Source of the DNA: a virus
DNA: 64,000 nt
IMG/VR virus record: IMGVR_UViG_3300014720_000033
Coordinates: 1-64,000 of that record
Reading direction: 5' to 3' (one strand)
Under the pieces are notes generated by a model, which made no database searches, was not told the origin of the DNA, and was given only the letters and a program-made list of their open reading frames with translations. Position numbers and translations under genes: made by a program. Shown here piece by piece: positions 41,695 through 49,794 of this stretch; the stretch's first letter is position 1, and each line of letters begins with the position of its first letter.

Positions 41695-43160
41695 CAGCCC
41701 TTTGGTCCGGATGAGAAGTTTCCGAGCTCTTCGTCAAGCTCGGGGACTGCCTCGAGCATGAACTTGTAGCGCTTGCCTGTGGCGTTGAAGCGGATCGTCA
41801 GGAAGTCCGGTTCCTCAATGAGGGTATAGTCGCCGCGTTCGTTCTTGAGATGCAAGTCACCGGTGTAGATGTTTGCCCAACGGCGTGCTGAAGATCCAAG
41901 GTCGTAAGTAACGTCAGCGGAAGGCAGGAAGTTCGATGCAGAACGTGCCGTGAAGGTGACAGTGTCGGAGATGTCATTACCAAGAGTGGTGTTGCCGTTG
42001 AGAGTGGTGTCGCCGCCGACCGTAAGTGCTCCTGCAATTGATCCGCTTCCTGCAAGAGTTGTTGTGACGGCTGCACCTGCGAAGGTCGTGGTACCGTTCA
42101 CCGTGACTGTGTCAGCTGACGCATCGCCGACAGTGACGGCGCCGTTGAGTGTCGTTGATCCGGCGACTGTAAGAGTTCCTGCGATCGATCCGCTTCCCGC
42201 GAGTGTCGTTGTGACAGCTGCACCTGCGAAAGTTGTGGTACCGTTCACTGTTACAGTGTCTCCAGATGCATCACCGAGCGTGACGTTTCCATCAACAGTA
42301 AGTGCATTGTTGACCGAAGTTGTTCCTGTTGCCGCACCGATCTCAACTGTCGTCGCTGCGCCACCGATATTGAGAGTGGTCGCTGTTGTGTTGAAGAGGT
42401 TCTGAGTCGTGAGGTTGCCGACGAGAGTTCCACCTCTGATGGTCGTTGTGGCCGATGTGACATCGCCCATGGTGATGGCAGTGGCAGCTCCGCCGACGTT
42501 GAGTGTGGTCGCTGTGGTGTTGACGAGATTGAAGGTCGTCTGAGTCGTTGTGACGCTTCCGCCGTTTGCTCTCACTTCATCAGTTGCCACAACGCGGTAG
42601 AAAGAACCTGTGACACCTGTGAGTGTGTTGGACGTCGAGTTGTACGTGAGATCGGCGTCACCAGCAAAAGCTCCGTCGTTGTTGAACTGAACTTGAGTGT
42701 CGGAACCGCCAGGTGTTCCACCTGCAGATGCAGCGATTGTGACCTCACCGAGAGATCCTGTGGTGAGCGTGATGTTGCTGCCTGCACGGAGGAAGTCGCC
42801 GCCGTCGCCAGCAAGCTTCGTGATCGAGCCTGTGATCGACGTGGCCGTGAGTCCACCTGTTGCTGTGAACGCGCCGACCGACTGAAGTGTGCCTTGAACG
42901 ACCGTGTTGCCTGTGGCAGACGCGACCGTGAAGGAGTTTCCGCCTGAAGCGTTCTTGACTGTGAGGCTGCCTGAGCTGACGAGACCGCCGCCGAAGAGAG
43001 CCATGTCAGAGGCAGCCGAGCCGCTGACGAAGAACGAGACGTCGGTTCCGGGCAATGCCGGGAACAACGCAGACGACCTGTTGGCGATGATTACTGATCC
43101 AGAAACGCCGATGACTGAATTAGACTGGCTACTGCCAGATATGTGTCCTACTAATGCCAT
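41694..43160 (-). CDS. Tail fibre-like protein with long Thr/Ala repeats
   Basis: 488 aa. The shaft is built from Gly/Ser/Thr/Ala-rich repeats. A 49-codon unit (from DTVTVNGTTTFAGAAVTTTL to the next DTVTV) occurs in direct repetition around 42060-42290, and a related TTTLNVGGAATAI unit occurs near 42360-42500. The C-terminal module SADVTYDLGSSARRWANIYT, GDLHLKNERGDYTLIEE and ATGKRYKFMLEAVPELDEEL matches the 43254 protein closely, a cap common in fibres of marine-type phages. ATACTTA lies about 50 bases upstream of the ATG, with a GGGAAG/CTTCCC hairpin (43188-43204) in the leader. Confidence 0.8.
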   Translation of the reverse strand: MALVGHISGSSQSNSVIGVSGSVIIANRSSALFPALPGTDVSFFVSGSAASDMALFGGGLVSSGSLTVKNASGGNSFTVASATGNTVVQGTLQSVGAFTATGGLTATSITGSITKLAGDGGDFLRAGSNITLTTGSLGEVTIAASAGGTPGGSDTQVQFNNDGAFAGDADLTYNSTSNTLTGVTGSFYRVVATDEVRANGGSVTTTQTTFNLVNTTATTLNVGGAATAITMGDVTSATTTIRGGTLVGNLTTQNLFNTTATTLNIGGAATTVEIGAATGTTSVNNALTVDGNVTLGDASGDTVTVNGTTTFAGAAVTTTLAGSGSIAGTLTVAGSTTLNGAVTVGDASADTVTVNGTTTFAGAAVTTTLAGSGSIAGALTVGGDTTLNGNTTLGNDISDTVTFTARSASNFLPSADVTYDLGSSARRWANIYTGDLHLKNERGDYTLIEEPDFLTIRFNATGKRYKFMLEAVPELDEELGNFSSGPKG

Positions 43161-43209
43161 GATTCATACTCCCGGGATTGTTGTGAAGGGAAGAGCTACT
43201 TCCCGTCCT

Positions 43210-43216
43210 TAAGTAT
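43210..43216 (-). promoter_or_regulatory. ATACTTA motif upstream of the 43160 fibre gene
   Basis: The minus strand reads CCATACTTAAGGACGGG. A 6-bp hairpin (43204-43188) lies between it and the ATG at 43160. Confidence 0.38.
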
Positions 43217-43253
43217 GGTGATCACGTGGAATTGTCCAATAATCGCTTGTGAT

Positions 43254-44615
43254 TTAAGCGTTAGGCTTGGGTCCCGTGGAGAAGTTTCCGAGGGGTTCGT
43301 CGAGCTCGGGCATCGGCGTCATGTTGATCTTGTAACGCTTCCCCGTCTTGTTGTTGCGAACGGTGAGGCAGTCGTCCTCCTCGATGATGGTCCAGTTTCC
43401 TCTCTCGTTTTGGAGGTGCAAGTCTCCGGTGAAGATGTTGGCCCAGCGTCTCGTGGAGGAGCCGAGGTTGTAGGCAACGTCTTGACCGGGAAGGATCGAA
43501 CCTGTGACGGACATCGATCCGTTAACGGCAAGTTTGTCGCCCGTCGCAGTCGTGCCGATTCCCACCCTCGAGCCGGATATCACGAGGTCAGAGGAATTAA
43601 ATCCTCCGAGGACGAGAGTGTTGTCAGAAAAAACTTCGAAAATTGGGAGGCCAGAAACATTGTTCACGGAGAACAACGATCCAGACATGTCATCTGTGAC
43701 GAGGAGGACGGATCCGGAGACACCGACCACGTCGAGGCGACCTCCAGGAGTCGTGGCTCCGATGCCGACCTGCGATCCTGTGACCGTCAAGGCGTTGAGA
43801 GCGTAGCCTCCGGCGACGACTCTATTGTCGGAGAACACCTCAAAGAGCGGCAGGCCCGACACGTTGTTGACGGAGAAGAGAGACCCCGACATGTCATCGT
43901 TGATGAGAAAGAGTGATCCTGAGACGCCGGTGACGTCGAGTCGACCAGCAGGTTGCGTGGCTCCGATCCCGACTGAGCCGGAGAAGTAGGAGTTGCCGCT
44001 GCCGCTCACCCAGAAGAGACTGGATCCGCTGCTCCTCTGAACATCTAGGACTTCTGCACCGCCGAGGGCATTCGCCACGCCCTCCCTAAAGATGACCGTG
44101 GAGTTGGCAGCTGCAGTTCCACCGGAAACGAATAGCGTCGCCGAGAAGACTGAAGTACCAATTCCTACCGAGCCGGAGAAGAACGACGTGCCGCTGCCGC
44201 TCACCCAGAACGTGGAGGCGCCCAACCTGTTCTGTACGTCTAGGGAGGCAGCTCCGGGAGTGACCGCTCCTTGCCTCACTGTCAACACGGGAATGGTAGT
44301 CGTAGAAGAACCAGACAACGTGAGCGTGGAGGTGAGTGAGGAAGTGCCTATTCCGAGACGCGTCGCAGAGTTGTCCCAGAAGAAGTTATTGGTCCCGCTG
44401 AGGACACCTCCGGTGCCTGCGACGATGACCTGACCCGCAGTGACGTTGCTTCCCGTGAACGAACCGCTGAGGTTGACGGCGTAGACGTTTCCCCACCGCT
44501 TGAGGGACGATCCGAAGTCGTAGAGCAGGTCGGACCCGGGCACTACGGATCCGGTCACGACCGCCGATCCCGTTATCACGGTCGAGCCGACTAAATTCGG
44601 TGAGTCTATTCTCAT
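43254..44615 (-). CDS. Tail fibre-like protein
   Basis: 453 aa, with the common fibre framework: PGSDLLYDFGSSLKRWGNVY and LSGSFTG near the N-terminus, then VGIG repeats and two nearly identical blocks reading DVTGVSGSLFLINDDMSGSL and DVVGVSGSVLLVTDDMSGSL, each followed by FSVNNVSGLP(L/I)FEVFSDN. This internal duplication is also seen in the 2311-aa fibre. The C-terminal cap PGQDVAYNLGSSTRRWANIF, GDLHLQNERGNWTIIEE and TGKRYKINMTPMPELDEPLG is paralogous to that of the 41694 protein. It begins the fibre group downstream of the small chaperone genes. Confidence 0.8.
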   Translation of the reverse strand: MRIDSPNLVGSTVITGSAVVTGSVVPGSDLLYDFGSSLKRWGNVYAVNLSGSFTGSNVTAGQVIVAGTGGVLSGTNNFFWDNSATRLGIGTSSLTSTLTLSGSSTTTIPVLTVRQGAVTPGAASLDVQNRLGASTFWVSGSGTSFFSGSVGIGTSVFSATLFVSGGTAAANSTVIFREGVANALGGAEVLDVQRSSGSSLFWVSGSGNSYFSGSVGIGATQPAGRLDVTGVSGSLFLINDDMSGSLFSVNNVSGLPLFEVFSDNRVVAGGYALNALTVTGSQVGIGATTPGGRLDVVGVSGSVLLVTDDMSGSLFSVNNVSGLPIFEVFSDNTLVLGGFNSSDLVISGSRVGIGTTATGDKLAVNGSMSVTGSILPGQDVAYNLGSSTRRWANIFTGDLHLQNERGNWTIIEEDDCLTVRNNKTGKRYKINMTPMPELDEPLGNFSTGPKPNA

Positions 44616-44743
44616 TTCTAACTTTCGTTAATGTACAACTCGTTAGAAAGGAATAAAACGGATTGCTTCACATGAGAGATAATTGTATTCCTGGGTGTAC
44701 ACTTGCGCATTAGTTCCCGTAAATATACGGAGTGCGAAATATG

Positions 44744-44986
44744 TCACAGAGAAAGAGAGGTGACAATCGACTTCAGCGTGTCGACGTCCTCCGCTGCGTC
44801 TATCTCGTCCTGAATGGTTGCGTACTTCTCCCTGATTGCGGCTCTAGCCGCCTCCGCGGTCGCCTCCGCGGTTCCCGGTATCCGCTTTGAGATGATCTCG
44901 TCGTGGGGTGCGAACTCAGCGGCCCTCGCCGCGCGGCGTTTGTCGTGTGCGATGTCCTTGGCCTTGTTGATGTTTACCTTTATCAT
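44744..44986 (-). CDS. Small fibre-operon protein, possible tail fibre chaperone
   Basis: 80 aa, helical: MIKVNINKAKDIAHDKRRAA, then AEATAEAARAAIREKYATIQ and DEIDAAEDVDTLKSIVTSL. Proteins starting INKAKxIAHDKRRAAR are frequent beside tail fibre genes in tailed phages and are thought to help fibre folding or trimerisation, an inference from context. It overlaps neither neighbour and starts seven bases after the 44994 gene. About 130 bases without a gene follow, containing CCGT/ACGG and CTAAC/GTTAG inverted repeats but no convincing terminator. Confidence 0.68.
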   Translation of the reverse strand: MIKVNINKAKDIAHDKRRAARAAEFAPHDEIISKRIPGTAEATAEAARAAIREKYATIQDEIDAAEDVDTLKSIVTSLSL

Positions 44987-44993
44987 TGTGTCC

Positions 44994-45236
44994 TCAGAAT
45001 GAATTTGACTCCGACCCGACGCCGTCGGTGAGGTCGGCAGGATCGACCTCCCATGCGGAGCGAAAGGTGCGATCGGATGGGATGTCGGAGGCGTCCACGA
45101 TCTTGAAGGGTTTTCCTGCAGGCACGTCCTTGAGGGCGATCGCCTCGAGACTGTAGAGTGAAAGCGCCTCTGGAGTCGGAACTACGACGGCTACGCCGCC
45201 CTCGTCTGTCTGGTAGATTATTCTTGGATTTGTCAT
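44994..45236 (-). CDS. Small fibre-associated protein
   Basis: 80 aa, reading MTNPRIIYQTDEGGVAVVVP then LEAIALKDVPAGKPFKIVDA and SDIPSDRTFRSAWEVDPADL. This pattern (RIIYQTDEGGVAV...DVPAGxPxKIVDxSDIPSDRTFRxAWE) is a familiar small phage protein found next to tail fibre genes in many tailed phages; its biochemical role is unknown. It follows the 659-aa fibre by ten bases and is followed by a putative fibre chaperone, a typical fibre-accessory layout. Confidence 0.75.
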   Translation of the reverse strand: MTNPRIIYQTDEGGVAVVVPTPEALSLYSLEAIALKDVPAGKPFKIVDASDIPSDRTFRSAWEVDPADLTDGVGSESNSF

Positions 45237-45246
45237 GTTGATTTAC

Positions 45247-47226
45247 TCACCTGAATATAGTAAAGAAACAAAACCTTGAGTCCCTCATTGCGGAGTTGTT
45301 CCCTAAGAAATTTACGCGAACAGAAGAATTAGACGGTGAAGATGTTGTAACATCACCGTCAATGACTGCCCAGTCTACTGATAACCCCGCATCATGTTCA
45401 CTGGTGCCCATGACAACAAAATTAGAGTCTTGCATGGGCAATGTAAAATTAAGCGTGTAGGACCCAACCCCGTTGTCTGTGATGCTTGAAATATTGGCAC
45501 TTGCTCTTATTGCAACCGTTCCCGTGCCGTTGAAGTTAACCCACGCGCGTGCACCGTAGTAGGGGGCAGAACCTACAGTCTGTGTGATCCCGAGGGCAGA
45601 AGTGAATCCTGTGACTTTTGTGATCTCGACTTGAATTTTATCATAAACAGTAACAGTTACACCGCTGTACGCCTGTCTTAGTTCATATGTTGTGGAAGAA
45701 GAAATTGTTACATAAGCTAGAGCAGATGTTGTGGATGCCAAAAATGCTGCTGCATCTTCTGCGTATGCAGCAACACCTATATAAGCAGAATTTGTGACAT
45801 CATACCACTGATAACCGCTGTAATTTTGAACAGAGTCTACAAGGCCCACAATACCCTGCAATCTATAAGTTCCTGGTCCGCTTATTGTAAATCGAGAGTT
45901 TGTAGGTCTTGTTATATCGCTACCAAGAGAATAGAGGGTGGTCTGTACATTGAGTGGAGTGTCTTGAACAACAGAAGATTGTATCGCATTATTGACACCG
46001 ACATAAACTGCTGCCTGCAAGAGTCCCGCACCCGTGACTCCTGAGGTTGGACCTCCGACCGCAATGAACCCCGATGTCGGGATCGCGAAGGTGATGTTGG
46101 CCTGGGTCGGGGTGGTCGCCGTGGCAGTCATCGGAATGATCTTGCTATACGAAGTATCAAATACCTCGATGTCGTAGATCGTTGTGCCCATCGCGTGGTT
46201 CACGAGGACCGAGGTGGCGTTCGTGAATGAGGCCGTGGTGTAGGTCGAGGTCCCGAGAGACATCGTGATGGACCCGTTGGATCCCGTGGTGACCACGACT
46301 CCGCCGCTGCCAACGATGTAGTTGGATCCATCGTTCAGTTTCGTGAGGGAGCCGCTGAATCCTGTGGAGGCGACCACATAAGTTCCTGTGAGGGCGCCCG
46401 TCGTCTTGTTGTAGGTGAGTCCACTATTTCCGGCAAATGAATTGTTGTCGTTGAACTGAACCTGTGTGTTGGATCCACCGATGAGACTGCTGCCTGCAAC
46501 AGTCGAAGTGATTGTGACAGCTCCTGAAGAACCAGTGGAGAGCTGGATGCCGCTGCCGCCGATGAGGTAGTCTCCGCCTGTCGAGAGTTTGGTGAGAGAA
46601 CCCGAGAGGTTGGTGACTGTGAGAGTGTCGGTGGTCTTGTTGAAGGTGAAGTTGGCATCTCCGCCGAGCACGCCGCCGTCATTGAACTGGACGTTCGTGT
46701 TCGCTCCACCAAGTGTGACCTGCGAAGATCCTGTGATGAGTATGGAGCCGTTGGACTGAGTGACGATGTATATGCCACTGCCGGCCTGCAGGTAGTTGGT
46801 CGTGCCATCGCTCAACTTCGTGAGAGATCCACTGAGTCCTGTCGCGACGAGGACAGAGGACGTGAGAGCGCCTGTGACCTTATTGAACGTCAGGAGGTTG
46901 CTTGACCCGAAACTGCCGCCGTCGTTGAACTGCACCTGGGTGTTGAGGCCAGAGACGAAGCTGCTTCCAGCGACTGATGACGCGATGGTGACCGCACCGG
47001 ATGATCCCGTGGAGAGCTGGATGCCGGTGCCCGCGACGAGGTAGTCTCCGCCGCCTGCCAACTTCGTGAGAGACCCCGAGAGTGCCGTGGAATAGATGGT
47101 CCTCCACGACTTGGAGACCGACCCGAGGTCGTAGGACGAGTTGTCTCCGGGCACCGTCGTGCCGGTTATCTCGAAGGATCCCGAGACGATTGTGTTTGCT
47201 ACGAGGGTTGCGGAGTCAAATCTCAT
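45247..47226 (-). CDS. Tail fibre protein with distal receptor-contacting domain
   Basis: 659 aa. The first 330 residues are repeats of LSGSLTKLxxGxxYLVAGxG followed by IQLSTGSSGAVTI and NTQVQFNDGG, the same shaft unit as in the giant fibre. Residues about 335-382 (NATSVLVNHAMGTTIYDIEV; SKIIPMTATAT; IPTSGFIAVGG) are shared with the end of that fibre. A jelly-roll-like segment (FTISGPGTYRLQGIVGLVDS) and the distal module YYGARAWVNFNGTGTVAIRA with SITDNGVGSYTLNFTLPMQD follow. The ARAWVNFNGTG module is common at tips of phage tail proteins. It probably contacts the receptor. Confidence 0.82.
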   Translation of the reverse strand: MRFDSATLVANTIVSGSFEITGTTVPGDNSSYDLGSVSKSWRTIYSTALSGSLTKLAGGGDYLVAGTGIQLSTGSSGAVTIASSVAGSSFVSGLNTQVQFNDGGSFGSSNLLTFNKVTGALTSSVLVATGLSGSLTKLSDGTTNYLQAGSGIYIVTQSNGSILITGSSQVTLGGANTNVQFNDGGVLGGDANFTFNKTTDTLTVTNLSGSLTKLSTGGDYLIGGSGIQLSTGSSGAVTITSTVAGSSLIGGSNTQVQFNDNNSFAGNSGLTYNKTTGALTGTYVVASTGFSGSLTKLNDGSNYIVGSGGVVVTTGSNGSITMSLGTSTYTTASFTNATSVLVNHAMGTTIYDIEVFDTSYSKIIPMTATATTPTQANITFAIPTSGFIAVGGPTSGVTGAGLLQAAVYVGVNNAIQSSVVQDTPLNVQTTLYSLGSDITRPTNSRFTISGPGTYRLQGIVGLVDSVQNYSGYQWYDVTNSAYIGVAAYAEDAAAFLASTTSALAYVTISSSTTYELRQAYSGVTVTVYDKIQVEITKVTGFTSALGITQTVGSAPYYGARAWVNFNGTGTVAIRASANISSITDNGVGSYTLNFTLPMQDSNFVVMGTSEHDAGLSVDWAVIDGDVTTSSPSNSSVRVNFLGNNSAMRDSRFCFFTIFR

Positions 47227-47250
47227 TTTATTCGTTCATCAGTAACTGTG

Positions 47251-47559
47251 TCAACTTTTTGGGAATTTATCTTTGATGGCTTGGATCTTGGCGGCCATCT
47301 CTGGTGGGAACGCGCCTGCGTGAAAGAGTGCGTCGAGTTGATCTCCGATGGACGGATATTCTCTTGCTCGGAGGCGCTGGTATTCTGTATCGATCGCTTG
47401 GGCCTCGAGTCGTTGAATCTCCAGGCGAATTTCTTCTCTCGTAGGCATGGTCTGGGTCTTGTCGAGCCACTGTATGCCCTCGTATTCATCTCCTCGAGCT
47501 GTCCATTCGGCCTTTGGTCGAAGACTAGATAGCGCAGCATGTATTGTGATCTTGTTCAT
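47251..47559 (-). CDS. XkdW-like fibre assembly protein, copy 1
   Basis: 102 aa with ALSSLRPKAEWTARGDEYEG then IQWLDKTQTMPTREEIRLEI and LRAREYPSIGDQLDALFHAG, ending KIQAIKDKFPKS. The (A)REYPxxxDxLDA(L) segment and ending with KxKxPK(P/S) is the XkdW-type pattern of small proteins that follow fibre-tip genes; an assembly-chaperone role is inferred. It starts inside the stop of the fibre-tip gene above it (ATGA overlap at 47556-47559) and is one of three paralogues in this block. Confidence 0.75.
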   Translation of the reverse strand: MNKITIHAALSSLRPKAEWTARGDEYEGIQWLDKTQTMPTREEIRLEIQRLEAQAIDTEYQRLRAREYPSIGDQLDALFHAGAFPPEMAAKIQAIKDKFPKS

Positions 47560-48080
47560 TGTGCTATCTCCATGAGTAGAAATCCGGAGAACAGTCCTCC
47601 GGAATAAGCACCCGGAGCAGTTCCCACACCAAATCCATCAGTCCCAGAACCGTCATACGCAGTTATCTGCGTCTTGTATGTCAACAAAGACGTAGAAGCA
47701 GGAGAATCATAAAACATCAAGGTAAATTGCGTCCTGAGGGAACCACCATCGAAGTTACCTTGTGTTTGAGAGTTGGCCTCCCAGTGCATGTACGCCGCCC
47801 CTCCTGTCTGTCCTGCGGTGAGAACAGTAGAATCTCTCATGAACCTTATACCTCCTGCTCCGGAGGCGCCGTAGTTGGCTATCATGAGAATCCTGCTGGT
47901 GTTGTAGTAAGGTGTTATAGTCAGTGACTCGATGTCCGAGTACGCCGTGATGCTCGTCGTTATCACAGAAGTATTGAGAGCACTGTATCTTACTTGTAAG
48001 ACTGCGTTGCGGTTCACACCCGCAGTACTCTTCCAGACATTATAGTTTATTGTACCTGTTCCTTCTATGGTTACTGGCAT
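47556..48080 (-). CDS. Small fibre-tip-like protein A
   Basis: About 174 aa from the ATG at 48080 (MPVTIEGTGTINYNVWKSTA); the frame is open 14 codons further upstream, but that part lies inside the preceding gene. The body is a beta sandwich with VWKSTAGVNRNAVLQVRYSA, LTITPYYNTSRILMIANYGA and GIRFMRDSTVLTAGQ, ending in FLLMEIAQ. It shares the VW(K/Q)(N/S)TAGVN start, ITPxYxTSxI strand and (M/T)EIA(Q/K) end with the two other tip proteins in this block. Its stop overlaps the downstream assembly gene. Confidence 0.75.
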   Translation of the reverse strand: MPVTIEGTGTINYNVWKSTAGVNRNAVLQVRYSALNTSVITTSITAYSDIESLTITPYYNTSRILMIANYGASGAGGIRFMRDSTVLTAGQTGGAAYMHWEANSQTQGNFDGGSLRTQFTLMFYDSPASTSLLTYKTQITAYDGSGTDGFGVGTAPGAYSGGLFSGFLLMEIAQ

Positions 48081-48082
48081 CG

Positions 48083-48385
48083 TTACTCCGGCTTCGGGTA
48101 CTTCGCCTTCACCGCGAGGCACGCCGCTATGTACCTATCTATCTGTTCTTGATCGCCCTTGACCACGGCATCGAGGTAATCCTCCACGGGTGGGTACTCT
48201 CGCGCGCGAAGCTCTCTGTAGGCGGTGCGGGATGCTTCATCCCTGAGGCGGGCAACCTCTGCGAGAACCTCTGCCTTGGTGGGGAGGCTCTGCGCTCCAT
48301 CCAACCACTGGATTCCCTCGTACTCATCTCCTGCCATCGCCCACTGGGCTCCCGGGCGGAGGCTCATTAGTGCTTTATCTATCAT
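48083..48385 (-). CDS. XkdW-like fibre assembly protein, copy 2
   Basis: 100 aa, with MIDKALMSLRPGAQWAMAGD, EYEGIQWLDGAQSLPTKAEV, LRAREYPPVEDYLDAVVKGD and an ending AACLAVKAKYPKPE. Paralogue of the 47251 and 48908 genes; this copy and the third share the QEQIDRYIAAC / NEPMARYVAAC segment before KAKYPK. It starts within the stop of tip gene B (overlap at 48382-48385), with two bases to the next tip gene. Confidence 0.76.
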   Translation of the reverse strand: MIDKALMSLRPGAQWAMAGDEYEGIQWLDGAQSLPTKAEVLAEVARLRDEASRTAYRELRAREYPPVEDYLDAVVKGDQEQIDRYIAACLAVKAKYPKPE

Positions 48386-48915
48386 TGTGCTATCTCCATA
48401 ACTGTGATCGTTGAAGCTCCGCGGGCACCGAACACGTTATCTCCATCCGTTTCTGTTCTGTTGATGTGAGCGGAGTATGATGCGTTCTCCGTTCCCAGGA
48501 ACATCTGGTAAGTAACCTGAGATACCGTTGCGGGAGAATCGAGGTAGGAAAAGGGAGCAGATTGGCCCACTGATGCAGAATCGAAATACGCCTTTGCTAT
48601 AACGCCAGGCCTGCTGCCCACAGCTGTTCCTCCACCAATCTCTGTGGTTGTTGCTGATATCGTTCTCTTCAGCTTGAAGTAACTCTGCGTGTATATGCTG
48701 TTTCCCGTTACCATGTGCCCGAACACGAGGATCTTGCTCGTTGCGTACTTCGGTGTGATGTTCACCGAGAGCCCCGTGATCGCAGATCCACCCGATGAGA
48801 TGAGGGTGGTGGTTGAGAACGTGTTCGTTAGAGTTGTTGATTGCACCTGCAGAACTGTACCGTAGTTCACACCCGCAGTGTTCTGCCACACGTCAAATTT
48901 CGCGTAACTAGGCAT
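48382..48915 (-). CDS. Small fibre-tip-like protein B
   Basis: 177 aa, MPSYAKFDVWQNTAGVNYGT at the start, then VNITPKYATSKILVFGHMVT, IYTQSYFKLKRTISATTTEI and a C-terminal TVMEIAQ. It is a diverged paralogue of tip proteins A and C with a different surface loop set. The single beta domain without shaft repeats suggests a tip or decoration that attaches to a longer fibre. Its stop overlaps the downstream assembly gene and its start overlaps the upstream one by eight bases. Confidence 0.75.
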   Translation of the reverse strand: MPSYAKFDVWQNTAGVNYGTVLQVQSTTLTNTFSTTTLISSGGSAITGLSVNITPKYATSKILVFGHMVTGNSIYTQSYFKLKRTISATTTEIGGGTAVGSRPGVIAKAYFDSASVGQSAPFSYLDSPATVSQVTYQMFLGTENASYSAHINRTETDGDNVFGARGASTITVMEIAQ

Positions 48916-49243
48916 CGTTTCCTCCCTTCGGGTACTTCGCCTTCACGGCCTCGCACGCCGCCACGTAACGAGCCATCGGTTCGTTGTCCCCCTGAGCCTG
49001 CCAGTAGAGGGCATCCGCGAGGTCCGAGAGGGGTGGATACTCGGGAGCACGTTGGCGGGCGTAGAGGTGAGAATCGTACTCAGATTGGAGGCGTGTTACT
49101 TCTGCTTCAATTTCTTCTTTGGTGGGAATCTTAACGGGTGGTTTGTGCCAGATTATTCGATCCGGATCATTCCCCAACACCGTCCATTCAGATCCAGCGC
49201 AGAGAGACTCTAGAGCATCGGGAATTGAGATAACACGATTCAT
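48908..49243 (-). CDS. XkdW-like fibre assembly protein, copy 3
   Basis: 111 aa, more diverged: SIPDALESLCAGSEWTVLGN, IIWHKPPVKIPTKEEIEAEV, YARQRAPEYPPLSDLADALY and AACEAVKAKYPKGG. The P-T-(K/R)-E-E-I and (R)xxEYPPLSDLADAL features align with the other two copies. The start codon overlaps the stop of tip gene C by four bases (ATGA), and its end overlaps tip gene B. Function inferred as for its paralogues. Confidence 0.72.
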   Translation of the reverse strand: MNRVISIPDALESLCAGSEWTVLGNDPDRIIWHKPPVKIPTKEEIEAEVTRLQSEYDSHLYARQRAPEYPPLSDLADALYWQAQGDNEPMARYVAACEAVKAKYPKGGNDA

Positions 49244-49794
49244 TTCGCTATCTCCGTGGCTGTAAACCAGTTAGCTGATCCCCACTGGTTGGATACTGGG
49301 AGAGCAAACCACCACGGGCTAGAAGAAGAAGCATACGCTCTGTACTGTAAAGAGTAGGTTACAGCCGAGGTTGTAGCAGGCTGGTCATAAAACTCAAAGA
49401 AATGATGGAAATAGCAATCTTGGCCTGAGGTAGTATACCCAGTTGAGTATGGACCGGTCGTGTTGATAGCTGGGCGGAATAATATAGTGGACCCTCTTAT
49501 TACTCGGATTCCTGCTGCATTCTGATTGCCTATATTAGACATCGCGATGGATAAACCGAGTTTGATCAAACTTGTAGAAAATTTCGGCGTGATGGTCAGT
49601 TGCAGATTAGATGTATTCTGCCAAGTAGTCGTATTGCTTTGTATTCCCCAGCTTGCTGCATCATTCGTTCGATCAGATGTGGATGATACCGTAGTACCCA
49701 AATTCGTACCCAGAGATGAAGTCACCACCTGGATGGGCACGTTGTACGTGAGTCCATCGAGAGTCTGAAACTTGTTTGTCTTTACTATGCTCAT
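49240..49794 (-). CDS. Small fibre-tip-like protein C
   Basis: 184 aa, first of the three tip genes in transcription order. It starts MSIVKTNKFQTLDGLTYNVP and has LQLTITPKFSTSLIKLGLSI, GIRVIRGSTILFRPAINTTG and YCFHHFFEFYDQPATTSAVT-like strands near the end, finishing FTATEIAK. It abuts the stop of the 2311-aa fibre with no spacing, so it is translated with it. The beta-rich domain and ITPKxST strand relate it to tips A and B. Confidence 0.74.
   Translation of the reverse strand: MSIVKTNKFQTLDGLTYNVPIQVVTSSLGTNLGTTVSSTSDRTNDAASWGIQSNTTTWQNTSNLQLTITPKFSTSLIKLGLSIAMSNIGNQNAAGIRVIRGSTILFRPAINTTGPYSTGYTTSGQDCYFHHFFEFYDQPATTSAVTYSLQYRAYASSSSPWWFALPVSNQWGSANWFTATEIAK

Noticed and set aside
44616-44743. 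tRNA or other RNA gene in the gap before the 44744 gene
   Set aside because: No cloverleaf with a T-loop GTTCGA pattern; only short inverted repeats.
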